Assembly: GCF_003046315.1 (NCBI RefSeq)
Contig: NZ_PZZP01000001.1
Location: forward strand, 1,240,001-1,304,000
DNA length: 64,000 nucleotides
Direction of reading: 5' to 3'
Origin: Desmospora activa DSM 45169
GTDB lineage: Bacteria; Bacillota; Bacilli; Thermoactinomycetales; DSM-45169
Shown here in pieces: positions 62,723 to 64,000 of this stretch (position 1 is the first letter of the stretch; every line of letters starts with the position of its first letter). The notes below the pieces were generated by a model. That model ran no database searches, was not told the origin of the DNA, and was given only the letters and a program-made list of their open reading frames with translations. A program made the position numbers and the translations under genes.

Positions 62723-62749
62723 AATCCTGACATCTTAAGTGTCAGGATT
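62723..62749. promoter_or_regulatory. Operator-like inverted repeat upstream of the WYL regulator
   Basis: AATCCTGACA (62723-62732) and TGTCAGGATT (62740-62749) are perfect complements around a seven-base spacer, 60 bp upstream of the regulator ATG. A TGACA-N-TGTCA core is a plausible site for this regulator type. Confidence 0.55.
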
Positions 62750-62839
62750 ATAAAAGAGATCGAAGCCGGAATGTCTTGGTAGGGGTCCCGCCAGCCGGTG
62801 AATGGGTGCAAATTCCGCAATTACCGATGGCTAAGGATG

Positions 62840-62900
62840 ATAGTTGCAATAGCATGCTATCTCCATTATATTAGCAATAGTTGCAATAGCATTCTATTTG
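62840..62900. promoter_or_regulatory. Tandem MarR operator candidate
   Basis: ATAGTTGCAATAGCAT occurs twice (from 62840 and 62877, 37 bp apart), each followed by KCTATYT. Each has a dyad: ATAGCATGCTAT (62849-62860), and the imperfect ATAGCATTCTAT (62886-62897). The second overlaps the start region of the MarR gene at 62914. Confidence 0.65.
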
Positions 62901-62913
62901 AGGTGGGTTTTGG

Positions 62914-63402
62914 GTGGACAACCATACGATTCGGTCTTGCTCCGAAGGGACTGAGACTCCTGGGAAGTACATTTCGGCTATTTACCGTCATCTGCAAATT
63001 CTCATATCAGACCGCCTTCAACCATACCGTATCGGAAGCGGGCAGTATATCTTCTTGTTGACAATCGCGAAAAAAGAGGGGATTTCGCAAAAAGCACTGA
63101 GCAAAGAACTTCTGATTGACAAGACGACGACGGCAAAGGCGATTAAAAAGCTGGAGGCTGAAGGGTATGTGCAAAGGGAGACAGATCCCAACGATAAACG
63201 TTACCATTTGCTTTATTTAACAGAATCAGGCGGGTTGGTCGTGCCGAAAATACAGACTGTTTTGGATGAGATTCATGAAAAAAGTCGGGCTGGCATGGAT
63301 GACGACGAATATGCGCTCATGCTTTCCTTGCTTGAAAAGATGCTATGTAATGTCAGTGAACAGGTACTCCAAAGGCGAATAAACGATGACTCAACACCAT
63401 AA
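62914..63402 (+). CDS. MarR-family transcriptional regulator
   Basis: A 162-residue MarR protein: HLQILISDRLQPYRIGSGQYIFLLTIAKKEGISQKALSKELLIDKTTTAKAIKKLEAEGYVQRETDPNDKRYHLLYLTE is the full winged-helix region. The GTG start at 62914 has GAGGTGGG upstream. It probably represses itself and the epoxide hydrolase gene 39 bp downstream through the tandem operators. Confidence 0.93.
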   Translation: MDNHTIRSCSEGTETPGKYISAIYRHLQILISDRLQPYRIGSGQYIFLLTIAKKEGISQKALSKELLIDKTTTAKAIKKLEAEGYVQRETDPNDKRYHLLYLTESGGLVVPKIQTVLDEIHEKSRAGMDDDEYALMLSLLEKMLCNVSEQVLQRRINDDSTP

Positions 63403-63441
63403 CAAAAGGCTAGTTCGCTGTTAGAAAAAGGAGGTTTTTAC

Positions 63442-64000
63442 ATGGCCGATACTAACATTCGATCATTTCGCATCGATTTCCCACAAACGGAACTGGATGA
63501 GTTGCAAGACCGCTTGGCTCGCACCCGCTGGCCATACGAACTGTCTGAAGTAGGGTGGGATTACGGCGTGCCGCTTAAGTATGCACAGGAAATGGTGGAA
63601 TACTGGCAACATAAGTATGACTGGCGCAAGCACGAAGCTGAGTTAAATGAGCTTCCCCAATTTACCACAACGATAGATGGTGCAGATGTGCATTTTTTGC
63701 ACGTACGTTCTCCCGAACCGAATGCACTGCCTTTGCTTCTCACCCATGGATGGCCCAGTTCGATCGTGGAGTTCATCGACATTATCGGCCCCCTTACCAA
63801 TCCGCGAGCCTATGGCGGTGACCCAGACGACGCTTTCCATTTGGTGATCCCCTCCATACCCGGTTTCACTCTCTCCGGTCCCACCCGCGAAACCGGCTGG
63901 AACGTTCAGCGAATTGCCCTCGCCTGGGCAGAACTAATGAAGCGGCTAAACTATGATCGATATGGTGTTCAAGGCGGTGACTGGGGTTCGGCAATCTCCC
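63442..64000 (+). CDS. Epoxide hydrolase (N-terminal part, cut by window end)
   Basis: The frame is open from ATG 63442 to the window end, 186 codons visible. It starts with the EHN-type region of microsomal epoxide hydrolases (FPQTELDELQDRLARTRWPYE, then VGWDYGVPLKYAQEMVEYW and WRKHEAELNELPQF). The alpha/beta-hydrolase core follows: LLTHGWPSS holds the oxyanion HGxP motif, and GGDWGS, near the cut end, carries the nucleophile Asp. AAAGGAGG precedes the ATG. Usual length is about 380 residues, so half is missing from view, not truncated in nature. Confidence 0.92.
   Translation, partial: MADTNIRSFRIDFPQTELDELQDRLARTRWPYELSEVGWDYGVPLKYAQEMVEYWQHKYDWRKHEAELNELPQFTTTIDGADVHFLHVRSPEPNALPLLLTHGWPSSIVEFIDIIGPLTNPRAYGGDPDDAFHLVIPSIPGFTLSGPTRETGWNVQRIALAWAELMKRLNYDRYGVQGGDWGSAIS

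Noticed and set aside
62770-62835. Cobalamin riboswitch or group II intron end
   Set aside because: Only short likenesses; the B12 box and intron domain V are not found. Kept only as a low-interest finding.
1-64000. CRISPR array, prophage, rRNA, complete insertion sequence
   Set aside because: No regularly spaced repeats, phage structural genes, rRNA or intact transposase were seen.

Overview
This window looks like a piece of chromosome from an endospore-forming Gram-positive bacterium of the order Bacillales, about 50% GC by eye. The first 39 kb follows almost gene for gene the well-known Bacillus subtilis order der-gpsA-yphE-yphF-spoIVA-hbs-folE-mtrB-hepS-menG-hepT-ndk-aroC-aroB-aroH-trpEDCFBA-hisC-tyrA-aroA-ypiB-ypiF-qcrABC-ypjA-ypjB-ypjC-ypjD-dapB. 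Spore genes (spoIVA, ypjB), menaquinone genes, TRAP (mtrB) and a b6c-type cytochrome complex support this. The GC content and many TTG/GTG starts would suit the Thermoactinomycetaceae, but that is inference; no 16S gene is present. Local departures from the B. subtilis order are a tRNA-Pro inserted between folE and mtrB, no cheR between ndk and aroC, and a catabolic insert at 25.1-31.5 kb between aroA and ypiB.

Layout. 0.1-12.2 kb: GTPase Der, phospholipid synthesis (plsY, gpsA), spore coat ATPase SpoIVA, HU, folate (folE), tRNA-Pro, TRAP, heptaprenyl diphosphate synthase, menaquinone methyltransferase and Ndk. 12.4-25.0 kb: chorismate and aromatic amino acid synthesis. The trp operon (15.3-21.3 kb) has a strong promoter, a run of (G/T)AG triplets and an intrinsic terminator, so the TRAP encoded 7 kb upstream should attenuate it; trpG is absent from the operon. 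25.0-31.5 kb: a strong promoter followed at once by a terminator (possible small RNA), two small uncharacterised proteins, a DoxX-like protein, an arginase-fold hydrolase divergent from a YheO-type regulator, a 38-residue membrane peptide overlapping an SSS-family symporter, and an unknown protein. 31.6-39.8 kb: ypiB, ypiF, qcrABC, ypjABC, mazG-like ypjD, dapB and a PLP enzyme.

39.8-64 kb is accessory and looks much rearranged: a possible IS605-type remnant; an efflux/azoreductase/quinone reductase/SDR cluster with a broken MarR gene; a complete Bce-type antimicrobial-peptide module (regulator, kinase, ABC ATPase, FtsX-type permease); a MarR-controlled heterodimeric ABC exporter; a low-GC segment (54.3-57.9 kb) with a TetR/VOC pair, a CGNR regulator divergent from a DinB-like protein and a hydrolase fragment; a decayed daunorubicin-type (Drr-like) ABC locus; a WYL-regulator/NmrA/VOC group; and a MarR regulator before an epoxide hydrolase cut by the window end.

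Best leads for new biology: a 23-24 bp motif repeated three times in intergenic regions; the promoter-terminator unit at 25.05-25.15 kb; the 38-aa peptide translationally coupled to the symporter; an arginase-family enzyme lacking one metal-binding Asp; and a trp leader that seems to start directly with its TRAP site.
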